Translations under genes and position numbers: made by a program | Part shown: positions 24,225 to 33,267 of the stretch, in pieces | Position numbering within the stretch: the first letter of the stretch is position 1 | Layout of the letters: the number at the start of each line of letters is the position of its first letter | Assembly: GCF_014174275.1 (NCBI RefSeq) | Contig: NZ_JABEQK010000011.1 | Location: 1 to 64,000 of the forward strand | Source of the DNA: Gluconacetobacter takamatsuzukensis | GTDB taxonomy: Bacteria; Pseudomonadota; Alphaproteobacteria; Acetobacterales; Acetobacteraceae | Direction: 5' to 3' | Length of the DNA stretch: 64,000 bases | Notes under the pieces: model-generated | Seen by the model: the letters and a program-made list of their open reading frames with translations, nothing else | Databases searched by the model: none | Told to the model about the DNA's origin: nothing

Positions 24225-24980
24225 ATGACCCATCACGACAACGAACAACCCCAGCCCCAACAGCGGAAAGTCGCCATGATATTCGGCGGCTCGCGCGGCA
24301 TCGGGGCCGGAATCGCCCGGCAACTGGCTCAGGACGGCTACGCGGTCGGCCTCACCTATGTGTCCCGCCCCGAGCAGGCCAACGCGGTCGCGGCGGCAAT
24401 CGTCGCCGATGGCGGCAGCGCCATGGCCATTCCCGCCGACAGCGCCGACCCGTCGGCCCTGCACGCGGCGGTCGACCAGGTCGTCTCGCATTACGGCCTT
24501 CTGGATGTCGCCGTCGTCAACGCGGGCGTCCTCAGGCTGGGCCCGCTGGAGACCTTCGCTCCCGACGATCTCGACCTGTCCCTCACCGTCAATGTCCGCG
24601 GCGTCGTGCTGGCGGTCCAGGCCGCAATCGCCCGCATGCGCGATGGGGGCCGCGTGATCACCATCGGCAGCATCGCCGCCATCCGGCCCATCGCCCCGGG
24701 TTCCAGCATCTATGCCATGACCAAGGCGGCAGTCGCCGCGTTCGTAAAGGGCGCGGCGCTCGACCTCGCCCCCCGCCGGATCACGATCAACAACATCCAG
24801 CCCGGCCCCATCGAAACCGATATGACAGAGGGCATGACCCGGCATCTCGTGGCCGCCATGCCGCTGGGCCGGATGGGACAGCCACAGGACATCGCCGCCC
24901 TGGCCTCCTACCTCGCCAGCCCCGCCGCCTCCTTCATGACCGGCGCCAGCCTGACGATCGACGGCGGCTTCGTCCTCTAG
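24225..24980 (+). CDS. Short-chain dehydrogenase/reductase (SDR)
   Basis: 251 aa classical SDR. It has the cofactor glycine motif GGSRGIG (21-27), NAG (99-101), catalytic Ser149, Tyr163 and Lys167 (YAMTK), and the C-terminal SFMTGASLTIDGGF. It is an NAD(P)H-dependent carbonyl or alcohol oxidoreductase in the cytoplasm. The sequence TYVSRPEQANAVAA after the second strand suggests NADPH preference, but this is not firm. It is paired with the TetR-type gene upstream, a common inducible arrangement in which the substrate or a related aldehyde is the inducer. Confidence 0.88.
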   Translation: MTHHDNEQPQPQQRKVAMIFGGSRGIGAGIARQLAQDGYAVGLTYVSRPEQANAVAAAIVADGGSAMAIPADSADPSALHAAVDQVVSHYGLLDVAVVNAGVLRLGPLETFAPDDLDLSLTVNVRGVVLAVQAAIARMRDGGRVITIGSIAAIRPIAPGSSIYAMTKAAVAAFVKGAALDLAPRRITINNIQPGPIETDMTEGMTRHLVAAMPLGRMGQPQDIAALASYLASPAASFMTGASLTIDGGFVL

Positions 24981-25011
24981 GCCACGTCACGACCAACGCG
25001 CCCCCGGCCTC

Positions 25012-25215
25012 TCAGCCCCCATCCTTTCCCGCGCCCTCCCCCTGCTCCGGCAGGGTAAGCGGTTCCGGCAGATCCTGCGGCACCGGCTCCGGCGCGGGGG
25101 GCGTCTGCGCATCGGGGTCCGGGCGCGCCTCGGGCGGCGAGCTGACGCCGGGGGCCGGATAGCGCTCTTCGGCGCCACGCTCTTGCCGGACAGGCCTGTC
25201 CGCTGCCTTCCCCAT
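25012..25215 (-). CDS. Small proline-rich hypothetical protein
   Basis: 67 aa, starting MGKAADRPVRQERGAEERYP and then low-complexity, with about one quarter proline and many glutamates. No signal or membrane segment. The main support is an excellent ribosome site (GGAGGGAGAC) in front of ATG 25215. It is convergent with the SDR gene. Such small acidic, disordered proteins are common in acetic acid bacteria but no family or function is recognised. Other overlapping frames on this strand start without comparable signals. Confidence 0.45.
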   Translation of the reverse strand: MGKAADRPVRQERGAEERYPAPGVSSPPEARPDPDAQTPPAPEPVPQDLPEPLTLPEQGEGAGKDGG

Positions 25216-25436
25216 GATGTCTCCCTCCGTCCTCATCGTCCTCGACAGGAAACGGGCGCGCATCCAACAGGTTGCGGCCGACCGTCCCAGGGCACGGTCG
25301 AACTGTCGCCCACGGGCGGCGTTGAAGCCTGACGCCTGCCCGCAACGGGCCCCCAGGCGCGCCGGCGGGCGGCCACGCCCACCATCCTCCCCACCAGTGC
25401 ATCACGCGCTTCATCCCAGCGAGGTCGGGTCAAGAG

Positions 25437-25931
25437 ATGTCGATCACCTATGAAGGTACATTGAAGAAAGTCTCCCGTGCCGCCTTCGGCACCGCCAGCA
25501 TCATGCTGATGGTCCTGTCCATAGGGCTGATCTTCTACGGCGTCTTCAACCTGCTCTTCACCCTGCTGACCTCCTGGCACGAGGGACGGGACGCCCTTCT
25601 TCTCGCCATCAGCTATGTCGTCATCGCCATCGCCGTGTTCGACGTGGCCAAGTATTTCATGGAAGAGGAAGTCATTCAAAGCCGCGTCAAGGTCTCCCCC
25701 CTCGAAGCCCGCCTCAGCCTTACGAAATTCATCACGACGATCATCATCGCCGTCTTCATCGAGGGCCTGGTGGCGGTCTTCGAGGTCAGCAAGGAAAACA
25801 TACAGCAGATCTTCTACCCGATCGGCCTCCTGGTCACGGCGACGGTCGTGGTGCTTTCGCTGGCGGTCTACCAGCGAATCAGCGTGGATACCGAAAATCA
25901 GGAATCCCGCTCCTCCGTCCGCCCGAAATAA
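25437..25931 (+). CDS. Four-helix inner-membrane protein of unknown function
   Basis: 164 aa with four clear hydrophobic segments (about 18-45, 52-72, 95-118, 128-148) and a cytoplasmic-looking polar loop containing FMEEEVIQSRVKVSPLEARLSLTKF. The arrangement looks like a compact membrane protein with conserved acidic residues between helices 2 and 3. It is a single gene, convergent with the next one across a 16-base gap containing a hairpin. No known function is recognised. Confidence 0.7.
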   Translation: MSITYEGTLKKVSRAAFGTASIMLMVLSIGLIFYGVFNLLFTLLTSWHEGRDALLLAISYVVIAIAVFDVAKYFMEEEVIQSRVKVSPLEARLSLTKFITTIIIAVFIEGLVAVFEVSKENIQQIFYPIGLLVTATVVVLSLAVYQRISVDTENQESRSSVRPK

Positions 25932-25936
25932 GGCCC

Positions 25937-25961
25937 CGCCCCGCAGGCTAGTCGCGGGGCG
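25937..25961. terminator. Bidirectional hairpin between convergent genes
   Basis: CGCCCCGC (25937-25944) pairs perfectly with GCGGGGCG (25954-25961) around a 9-base loop. It lies between the stop of the membrane protein gene and the end of the minus-strand periplasmic gene, overlapping the latter's last codons. A GC stem of eight pairs here fits a shared terminator, although no T-run follows. Confidence 0.55.
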
Positions 25962-26394
25962 TATTGACCGGCCCCTGCCGGTCCGGGGACGTCTCGCTGC
26001 CCGGCGGCGCATGACCCAGCCGCTTCGTCGCATCCTGGCGCGACATCGGCACCAGTTTGCAATCGGCCTTGCCCGGGCATGGCGCCCGAGGCGTCGGCGA
26101 GACCTGGTCCCGCTTCAGCTGCGGCCAGTCGGACAGTTTTTCCGATGGCGGAACCTTCTTGTCCTTCTGCAGGTACCCACCGCCCGACGGCGGCGTCATG
26201 GCCGACGGCGAAGCGGGGGCCGAAGGCGTGGGCGCCGGCTGCTTTTTCGCATTTTCAACCGTCTCATGGGCAGACCCGCTCACCTCATCCTCCTGCATCC
26301 GCGCAAGCGGCGTCTGCCCCGACGGCGCTACCGTCTGCGCATGGGCACCCGCGGCAACCAGAAGACAGAATCCGGCGACAAAAATCGTCCTCAT
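25948..26394 (-). CDS. Proline-rich periplasmic hypothetical protein
   Basis: 148 aa. It begins with a clear signal peptide (MRTIFVAGFCLLVAAGAHAQ) cut after AHA. The mature part is proline- and lysine-rich with little predicted fold and two cysteines close together (APCPGKADCKLVP) that could form a disulfide. ATG at 26394 was chosen because it follows GAGGATTTTC; ATG 26406, four codons upstream, has no ribosome site. Function unknown; the conserved Cys-x5-Cys may be the only structured element. Confidence 0.6.
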   Translation of the reverse strand: MRTIFVAGFCLLVAAGAHAQTVAPSGQTPLARMQEDEVSGSAHETVENAKKQPAPTPSAPASPSAMTPPSGGGYLQKDKKVPPSEKLSDWPQLKRDQVSPTPRAPCPGKADCKLVPMSRQDATKRLGHAPPGSETSPDRQGPVNTPRD

Positions 26395-26467
26395 GAAAAT
26401 CCTCATATATTTCTATATAATTCCATATATTGATCGGACAGGCCGCCCATGCCCCCATCATTCGCGA

Positions 26468-26488
26468 GGCACGGCATCACGCCGTGCC
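26468..26488. repeat. GC hairpin in the 26407-26689 intergenic stretch
   Basis: GGCACGGC (26468-26475) and GCCGTGCC (26481-26488) form a perfect 8-bp stem with a 5-base loop. It lies in the 283-base gap between the membrane protein at 26690 and the periplasmic protein at 25948, both on the minus strand, and could be an attenuator or terminator. Nothing else is seen in the gap. Confidence 0.4.
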
Positions 26489-26689
26489 CTGCGACGTGCC
26501 GGCACCGGTCACGAATTCCCGCATGTCAGGAAAAATTCCGATCCCCGCCGCGATTGAATCCTCAACGACAGGCCGCTCCGACGGTTCCGGACGCATGCCG
26601 CATGCAGGGCGCATGACAGAACTGGCCTGTATGCATCGGTGTGGGGTCGCAGGCTTCCTCCCCGCGACACCCCCGATCAAATAGTCCCG

Positions 26690-27532
26690 TCAGAACGCAT
26701 CGCGCTGCCGCCCGCCGATCGCCCCGGCGACAGAGGCGACGAACGCCCCGACAAGCATGGAGAAAAACGTATAAAGCGCGAAGGACGAAGCCGCCTTGCG
26801 CGCGACGTCCGCAATATGCCGCGCCTTTGCCAGGGCCTGGCTTTCGGTGGATATCGCCAGATCGACCCGCTTCCCGGCCTCGTCGGGCGAAATACCCGTG
26901 CGGGCCGCAACCAGTTGGGCCAGATAATCACGATCCGCCGGCGCGACGGACCCGGTGGCGGCGGTCGCCAATATCCGCCCCGCTTCGGCCTTCGCGTCAT
27001 GGGCGGGCGCCGCCGCATCCGGCTGGGCAGTCCGGAACAGCGTATCGAGCATATATGCGTCCGGCCCCGATCCCGCATGGCTGGCAGCTCCCGCCCCCAC
27101 CCCCGCAATCATGGTCGCGGCACTTTTCCCCACGCCCCCGGCCGCCGACCAGGCCGCCGATCCCACCAGTCCCGCCACCAGCACGGCCGCAACCGCCCAG
27201 GCGACGAAACCGGCCGCCGTATCGCGAAACATGATTTCGCGGCCATCCACATCCATTGCGGCCGGCCGCAGCCGGCCCGCCAGATACCCGCCGAAGAACG
27301 CGGAAATCCATTGGACCACGATCAGCCAGATCGCCGTCACCACGGTAAACGTCATCCCCGACGGGTTATCGCCGGAAACGGGTGAAACCCAGGCCAGGCC
27401 GAGGCCCGAGCCGAGCGACATGAGCATGATGGCCATCGCCGTCGCGACGATGGCACCACCAAGAACGGCTGCCCACGATATCCCCGCGCGCGGAGAGACC
27501 ACAGCCACATCGTCCGTCATGAGGGTGGGCAT
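26690..27532 (-). CDS. Membrane protein of unknown function (PhnA-like in older annotation)
   Basis: 280 aa. Three or four hydrophobic, Gly/Ala-rich segments at the N-terminal half (ISWAAVLGGAIVATAMAIML; FTVVTAIWLIVVQWISAFFGGYLAGRLR; DTAAGFVAWAVAAVLVAGLVGSAAWS), a polar periplasmic or cytoplasmic domain (about 165-240) and a last segment ending in a GGRQRDAF tail. Similar proteins in alphaproteobacteria are often labelled PhnA-like without evidence. ATG follows TGAGGAG, which is also the stop of a 23-codon frame upstream, so the two are translationally linked. Confidence 0.65.
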   Translation of the reverse strand: MPTLMTDDVAVVSPRAGISWAAVLGGAIVATAMAIMLMSLGSGLGLAWVSPVSGDNPSGMTFTVVTAIWLIVVQWISAFFGGYLAGRLRPAAMDVDGREIMFRDTAAGFVAWAVAAVLVAGLVGSAAWSAAGGVGKSAATMIAGVGAGAASHAGSGPDAYMLDTLFRTAQPDAAAPAHDAKAEAGRILATAATGSVAPADRDYLAQLVAARTGISPDEAGKRVDLAISTESQALAKARHIADVARKAASSFALYTFFSMLVGAFVASVAGAIGGRQRDAF

Positions 27533-27544
27533 GGCAGATGCTCC

Positions 27545-27616
27545 TCAATGATAGAACAGAAGAAGAAGAATGATGATCGGAATGGGCACGCCAAGAAGCC
27601 AGAGCAGAATTGGCAT
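27545..27616 (-). CDS. 23-residue hydrophobic small membrane protein
   Basis: ATG at 27614-27616 and TGA at 27545-27547 enclose 23 codons: MPILLWLLGVPIPIII followed by a leucine-rich end LLLLFYH. Almost the whole peptide is one membrane span with a central GVP turn. It has a ribosome site (GGGAGAATCC) and lies 12 bases before the 280 aa membrane protein, whose ribosome site overlaps this stop codon. Similar tiny MPILLWLLGVP-type proteins occur widely in alphaproteobacteria, as I recall, which supports it being real. Function unknown. Confidence 0.6.
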   Translation of the reverse strand: MPILLWLLGVPIPIIILLLLFYH

Positions 27617-28042
27617 GACAGGATTCTCCCATGGTTTCATTCCCCCAACGTGCCGCCCTCTCCGAAGTTTGCCGCCGGCAGCGCCCGATCGACCGCCGTC
27701 CTCCTTCCCGCCCCCCGATCCTCCACCCCGCCCATCGACACATCGCTTCCGGAATCAGGAGAAATTTCGAACCCAGGGCAACCCTCCGGGCACAGGCGCG
27801 TAGGGTCAGGCATGCCTCCCGACGGGGGAGCTGCCATCGGCGATGGCGCTCTCGAGGCGGTCCCGGCGGACAGGAATCCCCCGGAGCCCACCGACCGGCA
27901 TCCCGCACACCGCCCCCTTTCCCCCGAGCACCCGCTCGCACGCGCAAAAGGGGCGGTCCCTCCGGGCACGGACGATCGACGCTCCCGGGAATACGTCCCG
28001 CCGAGGCTCCGCGCACCCCCATGAAACGGAAAGGACTCCATC
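27617..28042. other. 426-base intergenic region without a recognised gene
   Basis: Divergent spacer between the small membrane protein operon (minus) and the DUF892 gene (plus). Open frames cross it on both strands but have proline/arginine-rich shadow composition and no ribosome sites. It presumably holds the two promoters. No repeat or palindrome stood out. Confidence 0.5.
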
Positions 28043-28549
28043 ATGGCCACCCAGGAAAAGACATTGTCCGACGCGTTCTATGAAACGCTTAAGGATATTT
28101 ATTTTGCCGAGAAACAGATCCTGAAGGCCCTCAGGCGGTCGGTCCGCGCCGCCCAGGCGCCGGATCTCAAACAGGCGTTCGAAACGCACGCCGCCGAGAC
28201 CGCCCATCATGTCGAGCGGCTGAATGACGTGTTCGGCCTGATCGGCAAGGCGCCGCGCGCCAAGACCTGCGAAGCGACGCAGGGCATCCTGGCCGAAATG
28301 GAAGAAGATCTCGAAGAGTTCGGCAAGACCGAGGCCGCGGACGCGGTCCTGATCGGTTGCGCCCAATCCATCGAGCATTACGAAATCTCCCGCTACGGCA
28401 CGCTGAAGGCCTGGGCCGCCACGCTCGGCCTCGCCGAGGCGGAGGAACTGCTGGGCGCAACCCTCGAAGAGGAAAAGCGGACCGACGCCCTCCTCTCCGA
28501 AATCGCCGAGCGCGAGAGCAATCCGGAAGCCGCCCTCCAGCCGACATGA
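28043..28549 (+). CDS. DUF892/YciF-type ferritin-like protein
   Basis: 168 aa, close to the family norm. It begins SDAFYETLKDIYFAEKQILKALRR and has THAAETAHHVERLNDVFGLIG, then QSIEHYEISRYGTLKAWAATLG and LLGATLEEEKRTDALLSEIAE, which are the four helices of the DUF892 ferritin-like bundle with E/H metal ligands (ExxH in QSIEHYE). These proteins bind a di-metal centre and are induced by general stress, but the reaction is unknown. Good ribosome site (GGAAAGGA). Confidence 0.88.
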   Translation: MATQEKTLSDAFYETLKDIYFAEKQILKALRRSVRAAQAPDLKQAFETHAAETAHHVERLNDVFGLIGKAPRAKTCEATQGILAEMEEDLEEFGKTEAADAVLIGCAQSIEHYEISRYGTLKAWAATLGLAEAEELLGATLEEEKRTDALLSEIAERESNPEAALQPT

Positions 28550-28577
28550 CCAGCCCACCCCGCCATCCATGACCGGG

Positions 28578-28627
28578 GGCCTTCCATTTCCCGTTCTCCC
28601 AGCGGAGAACGCGCGGGATGGAAGGCC
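28578..28627 (+). terminator. Long hairpin after the DUF892 gene
   Basis: GGCCTTCCAT (28578-28587) pairs with ATGGAAGGCC (28618-28627), and a second stem CGTTCTC/GAGAACG lies inside it. The position 29 bases after the stop codon fits a terminator, though there is no T-run. Confidence 0.6.
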
Positions 28628-28653
28628 GGGCGCCGCGCGTCGCGGCCAGTCCG

Positions 28654-28694
28654 GAATTCATCCTGCGGAATTCATCCTGATCGAATTCATCCAG
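28654..28694. repeat. Three tandem copies of GAATTCATCCTG
   Basis: GAATTCATCCTG occurs at 28654-28665 and 28668-28679, and GAATTCATCCAG at 28683-28694, with a period of 14-15 bases. Its position upstream of the RND operon could mean a binding array or slipped-strand duplication. Confidence 0.65.
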
Positions 28695-28922
28695 ATCGCT
28701 CGTATGTGACAAACCTCCTGCCCCCGCCGGCGGCTATATCACCAGTTGGCGGGCAACCCTGCCCGCATGCGGAAGTTCCGTACGCCGGACCATGGAAAGA
28801 TGCCGCTTGATGCACGACCGGAGGACTAGCGGACGGCACGGCGCCTGCCCAGGGCGCCCGCCGGAAATGGCGCCCCGCGGGGCATTCCCACCGGATCGGC
28901 CGCAAGCCAGCCCCACGCGGCC

Positions 28923-31900
28923 ATGAACGCGATCGTCCGGCTGGCGCTCGCGCGACCCTATACATTCGTGGTCATGGCGATCCTGATCGTGATCGCGGGC
29001 ATCCTCTCGGCCATCCGAACGCCCAAGGACATCTTTCCCAACATCGACATCCCCGTGGTCGCGGTCGCATGGACCTACACCAACCTCTCGCCGCAGGACA
29101 TGTCGGGCCGCATCCAGCTTCCGTTCCAGCGCGCGCTGACCACGACAGTCAACGATATCGAGCATATCGAGGGCCAGGCCCTGACCGGGATCGGCATCAC
29201 CAAGATCTTCTTCCAGCCGGGCGCCGATGTCCGCCTCGCCAACGCGCAGGTCACGGCCATCGCGCAGACGCTGCTGCGCCAGCTTCCGCTCGGCACCACC
29301 CCGCCACTCATCCTCAACTACAATGCCTCGACCGTGCCCATCCTCCAGCTCGGCCTGTCGGGCACGGGGCTGACCGAACAGCAGCTCTACGATTTCGGCT
29401 TCAACTTCATCCGCACCCGGCTGGTCATGGTCCCCGGCGCCGCCATCCCTTTCCCCAATGGCGGCCGGGTGCGGCAGATCCAGATGGACCTCGACCCCAG
29501 CCAGTTGCAGGCGCGCGGCGTCTCCGGGCTGGACGTGGCCAACGCCCTGTCCATCCAGACCCAGATCACCCCCGCCGGCTTCGTGAAGATCGGCGAGTAC
29601 CAGTACAATCTGCGCCTCAACAACGCGCCGCTATCGGTCGAACAGCTCAACATGCTGCCGATCCGCACGGTCAACGGCGCGGTGGTCCGCGTCCGCGACG
29701 TCGCCCATGTGCGCGACGGCGCGCTGCCGCAGCAGAACATCGTCCATGTCGACGGCCAGCGCTCGGCCATGCTGACGGTGCTGAAATCGGGCGAAACCTC
29801 CACCATCGCCATCGTCCAGGGCATCCGCGACACGATCCCCGACGCCAGGCGCGGCCTGCCGCAGCAGCTTCGGATCACGCCCGTCAACGACCAGTCGCTG
29901 TTCGTCAAGGCCGCCGTCAGCGGCGTATTGCGCGAGGGCGCGATCGCGGCGGGGCTGACCAGCCTGATGATCCTGCTCTTCCTTGGCTCGTGGCGCTCCA
30001 CCCTCATCGTCGCCACCTCGATCCCGCTCTCGATCCTGGGCGCGGTCGCCATCCTGTCGGCCTTCGGCCAGACCCTCAACGTCATGACGCTGGGCGGCCT
30101 GGCGCTGGCCGTCGGCATCCTGGTCGATGAGGCCACGGTGACGATCGAAAATATCGAGCGCCATCTGGAAATGGGCAAGGACGTGCACGCCGCCATCATC
30201 GACGGCTCGGGCGAGATCATCGTCCCCGCCTTCCTCTCCCTGCTGTGCATCTGCATCGTCTTCGTGCCGATGTTCTACCTGCCGGGCGTGTCGGGCTTCC
30301 TCTTCGTGCCGATGGCGCTGTCGGTCATGTTCGCGATGGTGATGTCCTTCATCCTCTCGCGCACCCTGGTCCCCACCATGGCCATGTTCCTGCTGCGCCA
30401 GCATGATCAGGAAAACAAACCGGGCAGCCGCGGCCTCTTCACCCGCTTCCAGCAAGGGTTCGAACGGCGCTTCGCAGCCTTCCGCGAGCATTACGGCATG
30501 GTGCTGGAGGCCGCGCTGGCCCATCGCGGCCGCTTCGTCGGCGCTTTCCTCGCCTTCGCCGTCCTCAGCCTGGCCTTCCTCCCCTTTCTCGGCCGCAATT
30601 TCTTTCCCCAGGTCGATGCCGGTGCCATGACGCTGCACGTGCGCGGACCGGTCGGCATGCGGATCGAGGAAACCGCCTCCCTCTTCCTCGATATCGAGAA
30701 AGCGATCCGCGCCCGCATCCCGGCGGATGAAATCCTGTCCGTCGCCGACCTGATCGGCCTGCCCAACAGCGCCATCAACGTCTCCTACAGCGCCTCCGGC
30801 ACGATCGGCCCCGAGGACGGCGACATCCTGATCGCGCTCAGGCCGAACCATCACCCCACCGCGCGCTATATCCGCCGCCTGCGCGCCGAGCTCCCCATTC
30901 TGTTCCCGCAGGCCGGCTTCGCCTTCCTGCCGTCGGACATCACCAGCCAGATCCTCAATTTCGGCGCCCCTGCCCCGATCGACGTCCAGGTCAGCGGCCC
31001 CCACCCCGACGAGACCCGGCAGTTCGCCGAACAGGTGCTGCGGGACATCCGCCATATCGACGGCCTGGTCGACGCCCGCATCCAGCAGCCCGCCAATTAT
31101 CCCGAACTGCGCTTCGACGTGGACCGCACCCGCATCAACCAGCTCGGCCTGACCGAGGGCGACGTCACCAGCAGCATCGCGACCTCCATCGCCGGCACGT
31201 CGCAGACCGCCCCGCTCTACTGGCTGAACCCACAGAACAACGTCACCTACCCGATCTCGGTGCAGATGCCCGAATACCGCATCGGTGCCCTGGCCGACGT
31301 GATCGGCCTGCCGGTAACGGGCACGGGCGCGCTGGCCACCCGCCCGCAGGTTCTGGGCGCGCTGGGCACGATCACGCGCGGCACCACCTCGCCGGTCGAA
31401 GGCCAGTACAATATCCGCCCGCTGATCGACGTCTTCGCGGGCAGCGACGGGCGCGATCTCGGCGCCGTCGCCTCCGATGTGCAGGCGGTGCTGGACCGGC
31501 TGGACCACCAGCGCCCGCCAACGGTCACGGTGGCGCTGCGCGGGCAGTACGAATCCATGACCACCGCCTTCTCCGGCCTCGGCGCCGGGCTCATGGGCGC
31601 CATCGTGCTGATCTACCTGCTGATCGTCGTGAATTTCCAGAGCTGGACCGATCCCTGCATCATCATCCTCGCCCTGCCGGCGGCGCTGGCCGGCATCTGC
31701 TGGATGCTGTTCGCCACCGGCACGCCGCTGTCGGTCCCGGCCCTCACCGGTGCCATCATGTGCATGGGGGTCGCCACCGCCAATTCCATCCTCGTCATCG
31801 CCTTCTGCCGCGAACAGCTTGCCGAACATGGCGATGCGGTGCAGGCGGCGCTGGCAGCCGGCAAGACCCGCCTGCGGCCGGTGCTGATGACGGCACTGGC

Positions 31901-32096
31901 CATGGTCATCGGCATGCTGCCCATGGCGATGGGCTTCGGCGAGGGCGGCGAGCAGAACGCCCCGCTCGGCCGCGCCGTGGTCGGCGGCCTGGTCTTCGCC
32001 ACCTGCGCCTCGCTGTTCTTCGTGCCGACCCTGTTCGCCATCATCTATCGGCGGCGCGCGCAGGCAGCCGGGCAAGGCGCATCGGCCCATGCCTGA
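28923..32096 (+). CDS. RND efflux pump, inner-membrane permease (AcrB-like superfamily)
   Basis: 1057 aa, the normal length for a proton-driven RND exporter with 12 membrane helices and two large periplasmic loops. TM1 is followed by TPKDIFPNIDIP; TM4 is GGLALAVGILVDEATVTIENIERH, with Asp402-Glu403 where AcrB has two Asp in its proton relay. The C-terminal half repeats the pattern (GRNFFPQVDAG; TALAMVIGMLPMAMGFGEGGEQNAPLG). It exports drugs, dyes, solvents or metabolites as a trimer. Start at 28923 has a weak ribosome site. It comes first in the operon and overlaps the adaptor gene by 8 bases, the reverse of the usual adaptor-pump order. Confidence 0.93.
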   Translation: MNAIVRLALARPYTFVVMAILIVIAGILSAIRTPKDIFPNIDIPVVAVAWTYTNLSPQDMSGRIQLPFQRALTTTVNDIEHIEGQALTGIGITKIFFQPGADVRLANAQVTAIAQTLLRQLPLGTTPPLILNYNASTVPILQLGLSGTGLTEQQLYDFGFNFIRTRLVMVPGAAIPFPNGGRVRQIQMDLDPSQLQARGVSGLDVANALSIQTQITPAGFVKIGEYQYNLRLNNAPLSVEQLNMLPIRTVNGAVVRVRDVAHVRDGALPQQNIVHVDGQRSAMLTVLKSGETSTIAIVQGIRDTIPDARRGLPQQLRITPVNDQSLFVKAAVSGVLREGAIAAGLTSLMILLFLGSWRSTLIVATSIPLSILGAVAILSAFGQTLNVMTLGGLALAVGILVDEATVTIENIERHLEMGKDVHAAIIDGSGEIIVPAFLSLLCICIVFVPMFYLPGVSGFLFVPMALSVMFAMVMSFILSRTLVPTMAMFLLRQHDQENKPGSRGLFTRFQQGFERRFAAFREHYGMVLEAALAHRGRFVGAFLAFAVLSLAFLPFLGRNFFPQVDAGAMTLHVRGPVGMRIEETASLFLDIEKAIRARIPADEILSVADLIGLPNSAINVSYSASGTIGPEDGDILIALRPNHHPTARYIRRLRAELPILFPQAGFAFLPSDITSQILNFGAPAPIDVQVSGPHPDETRQFAEQVLRDIRHIDGLVDARIQQPANYPELRFDVDRTRINQLGLTEGDVTSSIATSIAGTSQTAPLYWLNPQNNVTYPISVQMPEYRIGALADVIGLPVTGTGALATRPQVLGALGTITRGTTSPVEGQYNIRPLIDVFAGSDGRDLGAVASDVQAVLDRLDHQRPPTVTVALRGQYESMTTAFSGLGAGLMGAIVLIYLLIVVNFQSWTDPCIIILALPAALAGICWMLFATGTPLSVPALTGAIMCMGVATANSILVIAFCREQLAEHGDAVQAALAAGKTRLRPVLMTALAMVIGMLPMAMGFGEGGEQNAPLGRAVVGGLVFATCASLFFVPTLFAIIYRRRAQAAGQGASAHA

Positions 32097-33267
32097 CCCC
32101 GCCGAGACCGAGCCCCAACGCGACAGGCCGCCCCCCCGGCTCGGCCGCTTCATCCTGCTCGCCGGTGCGCTATTCGCACTGGTGCTGGTGGCGGGCACGC
32201 TCCTGCGCCTGCACGCCCGCCACCAGTTGCATGCGCAGACCCTCGCCGCCGCGATCCCGACAGTGACCATCGTCCATCCGGGCGGCATGGCCACGGACAG
32301 GCTGGTCCTGCCGGGCCGGTTGCAGGCCTGGTACAGCGCCCCCGCCTACGCGCGCACCAACGGCTATCTGCGGCGCTGGTATGTCGATATCGGGCAGAAG
32401 GTGCAGCAGGGCCAGCTACTGGCGGATATCGACACGCCGGACGTGGACCAGCAGCTCGCCGCCGCCCGCGCCGCCCTGGCCACCCGCACCGCCCAGCGCG
32501 ACCTCGCCCGCATCACCACCCGCCGATGGGACCGCCTGAACGCGCAGAACGCGGTCTCGCAACAGGAAACCGACGAGCGCAGGGGCAATTTCGCCGCCAG
32601 CGAAGCCACGCGCCACGAAGCGGCGGCCGAGGTGGACCGGCTGGAAACCCTCTCCGGCTTCAAACATATCATGGCGCCGTTCACCGGGGTCGTGACCAGC
32701 CGCGCCACGGATATCGGCGCGCTGATCGTCGCCGGCACCTCGGCCGCCCAACCGCTCTTCACCGTCTCCGACGTCGCAAGGCTGCGGCTCTATGTCAGCG
32801 TCCCCCAGGCCTATGCCGCGCGGATGCACGACGGAATGGTGGTGGCCTTCACGGTGCCCGACTATCCCGGCCGAACCTTCCAGGCCCACCTCATCCACGC
32901 GTCCGATGCCGTCGATCCCCAGTCCGGCGCCATGCTGGTGCAACTCGTCTACGACAATGCCGAAAACCTGCTGAAACCGGGCGCCTACGCCCAGATCGCC
33001 TTCACCTTCCCCGGCACCGGCACGGCGGCCGCCGTCCGAATCCCCGCCAGCAGCCTGCTGTTCCGGCGCGACAACACCACCGTCGCGGTGATGGATTCCA
33101 GCCACCATGTCAGGATCCAGCCCATCGCCATCGTCACCGATTTCGGCACCGAGCTCGAGGTCACGGGCCTGCCCCCCCAAAGCGCCGTCATCGACAACCC
33201 CAGGGACGATCTCCGCGACGGCGACGAAGTCAAACCGCAGCAACCGGACCACCCGCATGGCGCCTGA
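32089..33267 (+). CDS. RND efflux periplasmic adaptor (membrane fusion protein)
   Basis: 392 aa. One N-terminal membrane anchor (about 20-42), then beta-barrel, lipoyl and helical hairpin domains: RLQAWYSAPAYARTNGYLRRWYVDIGQKVQQGQLLADIDTPDVDQQL is the first lipoyl half, and GFKHIMAPFTGVVTSRATDIGALI the second. It connects the pump to the outer-membrane channel. The gene overlaps the pump gene and the outer-membrane factor gene on either side, so the three proteins are made from one mRNA with coupled translation. No cysteine lipobox is seen; it is held by the helix. Confidence 0.92.
   Translation: MPDPAETEPQRDRPPPRLGRFILLAGALFALVLVAGTLLRLHARHQLHAQTLAAAIPTVTIVHPGGMATDRLVLPGRLQAWYSAPAYARTNGYLRRWYVDIGQKVQQGQLLADIDTPDVDQQLAAARAALATRTAQRDLARITTRRWDRLNAQNAVSQQETDERRGNFAASEATRHEAAAEVDRLETLSGFKHIMAPFTGVVTSRATDIGALIVAGTSAAQPLFTVSDVARLRLYVSVPQAYAARMHDGMVVAFTVPDYPGRTFQAHLIHASDAVDPQSGAMLVQLVYDNAENLLKPGAYAQIAFTFPGTGTAAAVRIPASSLLFRRDNTTVAVMDSSHHVRIQPIAIVTDFGTELEVTGLPPQSAVIDNPRDDLRDGDEVKPQQPDHPHGA

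Larger units (their letters stand above)
28550..28922. other. Intergenic region with terminator hairpin and short tandem repeat
   Basis: 373 bases without a gene. It holds the hairpin at 28578-28627 after the DUF892 gene, three copies of a 12-mer at 28654-28694, and then probably the promoter of the RND efflux operon. There is no divergent regulator gene for the pump here. Confidence 0.5.

Noticed and set aside
29631-32294. 887-codon open frame on the minus strand opposite the RND pump
   Set aside because: Composition is Gly, Asp, His and Arg-rich with no fold, and the opposite strand encodes a clear RND permease.
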